From Megascapheus bottae (lineage: Eukaryota; Chordata; Mammalia; Rodentia; Geomyidae), in NCBI GenBank assembly GCA_024803745.1, contig JANJXV010000039.1, forward strand, positions 7,805,001-7,869,000: a stretch of DNA of 64,000 bases, in the 5' to 3' direction. Numbering within the stretch: position 1 is the first letter of the stretch; the number at the start of each line of letters is the position of its first letter. A program made the translations under genes and the position numbers. The notes under the pieces are model-generated. The model had not been told where the DNA came from and did no database searches. It was given only the letters and a program-made list of their open reading frames with translations. Shown piece by piece: positions 63,753 to 64,000 of this stretch.

Positions 63753-64000
63753 ACCCATCACATCGACCACCTCATCTGCCACCTGTAGAAACCCCAAGTG
63801 TGTGTGTTCCTCTCTTTGCCTGCCATTTTCACCGAGAGATTCCATCACAATCTAATTGGCTGTGGAATTACAGACCCCCAAAGTAGGAACATCCCCCAAA
63901 GCAGGAACATCTATCTACATGAATGAGAACCACACTGGTTGTGAAGGCATCTTCACCACTGGCCTGATGAAAAATATCATCAGGTCCCAAGCACTGTCAC
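63753..64000. other. Apparently unique sequence with an 18-base tandem repeat
   Basis: Units cccccaaagtaggaacat (63875-63892) and cccccaaagcaggaacat (63893-63910) are head-to-tail with one mismatch. No gene seen. Confidence 0.6.

Overview
The window is mammalian nuclear DNA that I read as non-coding: either intergenic sequence or the inside of a very large intron. I recognise no functional protein-coding gene, exon series, rRNA, tRNA gene or CpG island. Nearly all open frames either cross interspersed repeats and microsatellites or are short chance frames. The one gene-derived unit is a dead processed pseudogene of SNRPG (small nuclear ribonucleoprotein G) near the right end (63308-63736), with poly(A) and target-site duplications.

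The repeats point to a rodent, most likely of the superfamily Geomyoidea (kangaroo rats, pocket mice, pocket gophers). The commonest element is a roughly 190-base dimer. Its left half is ID-like and tRNA-Ala-derived (gcctagtggtagagtgcttgcctagcatgcatgaag in pieces), and its right half matches the 'Geo' monomer. From memory of the literature, this IDL-Geo SINE is restricted to that superfamily. A second abundant SINE of about 240 bases joins a 7SL/B1-like left half to the same Geo right half; here it is called 7SL-Geo as a descriptive label. Older, more diverged 7SL-ID dimers, lone 7SL/B1 monomers and lone ID monomers are also present.

Layout: SINEs are spread over the whole window in both orientations and are often nested. 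Examples are 2.4-2.8, 10.1-10.5, 15.2-16.5, 21.2-21.8, 25.0-25.8, 39.7-40.6, 42.6-43.1, 48.5-49.2 and 61.6-62.2 kb. Older mammalian elements sit underneath: L2 (9.1, 11.0-11.8, 32.7, 38.1, 47.5, 52.5, 57.8-58.3 kb), MIR (many copies), ancient L1 3' portions (12.7, 15.5-17.4, 27.8, 36.1-36.5, 54.2, 55.9-56.5 kb) and MaLR-type LTRs (4.3-4.8 kb and a clear MLT1-like solo LTR at 39.74-40.60 kb). A short, young-looking L1 tail with perfect target-site duplications lies at 13.26-13.40 kb.

Microsatellites are numerous: GGAA, CT, CA/GT, GGGA, TTTC/TTTA, GGA/TCC and AAT. Many lie directly at the A-rich tail of a SINE, most strikingly a purine-only GGA tract of about 310 bases at 34.09-34.40 kb. Between the repeats are blocks of apparently unique sequence in which I see no gene. 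Names of repeat families come from memory of consensus sequences, and boundaries are approximate unless target-site duplications (TSDs) are given. I found no convincing new biological system. The most useful observations concern SINE architecture (the Geo monomer looks like a modified ID/tRNA unit), subfamily structure, repeated insertion into a single target, and tail-derived microsatellites.
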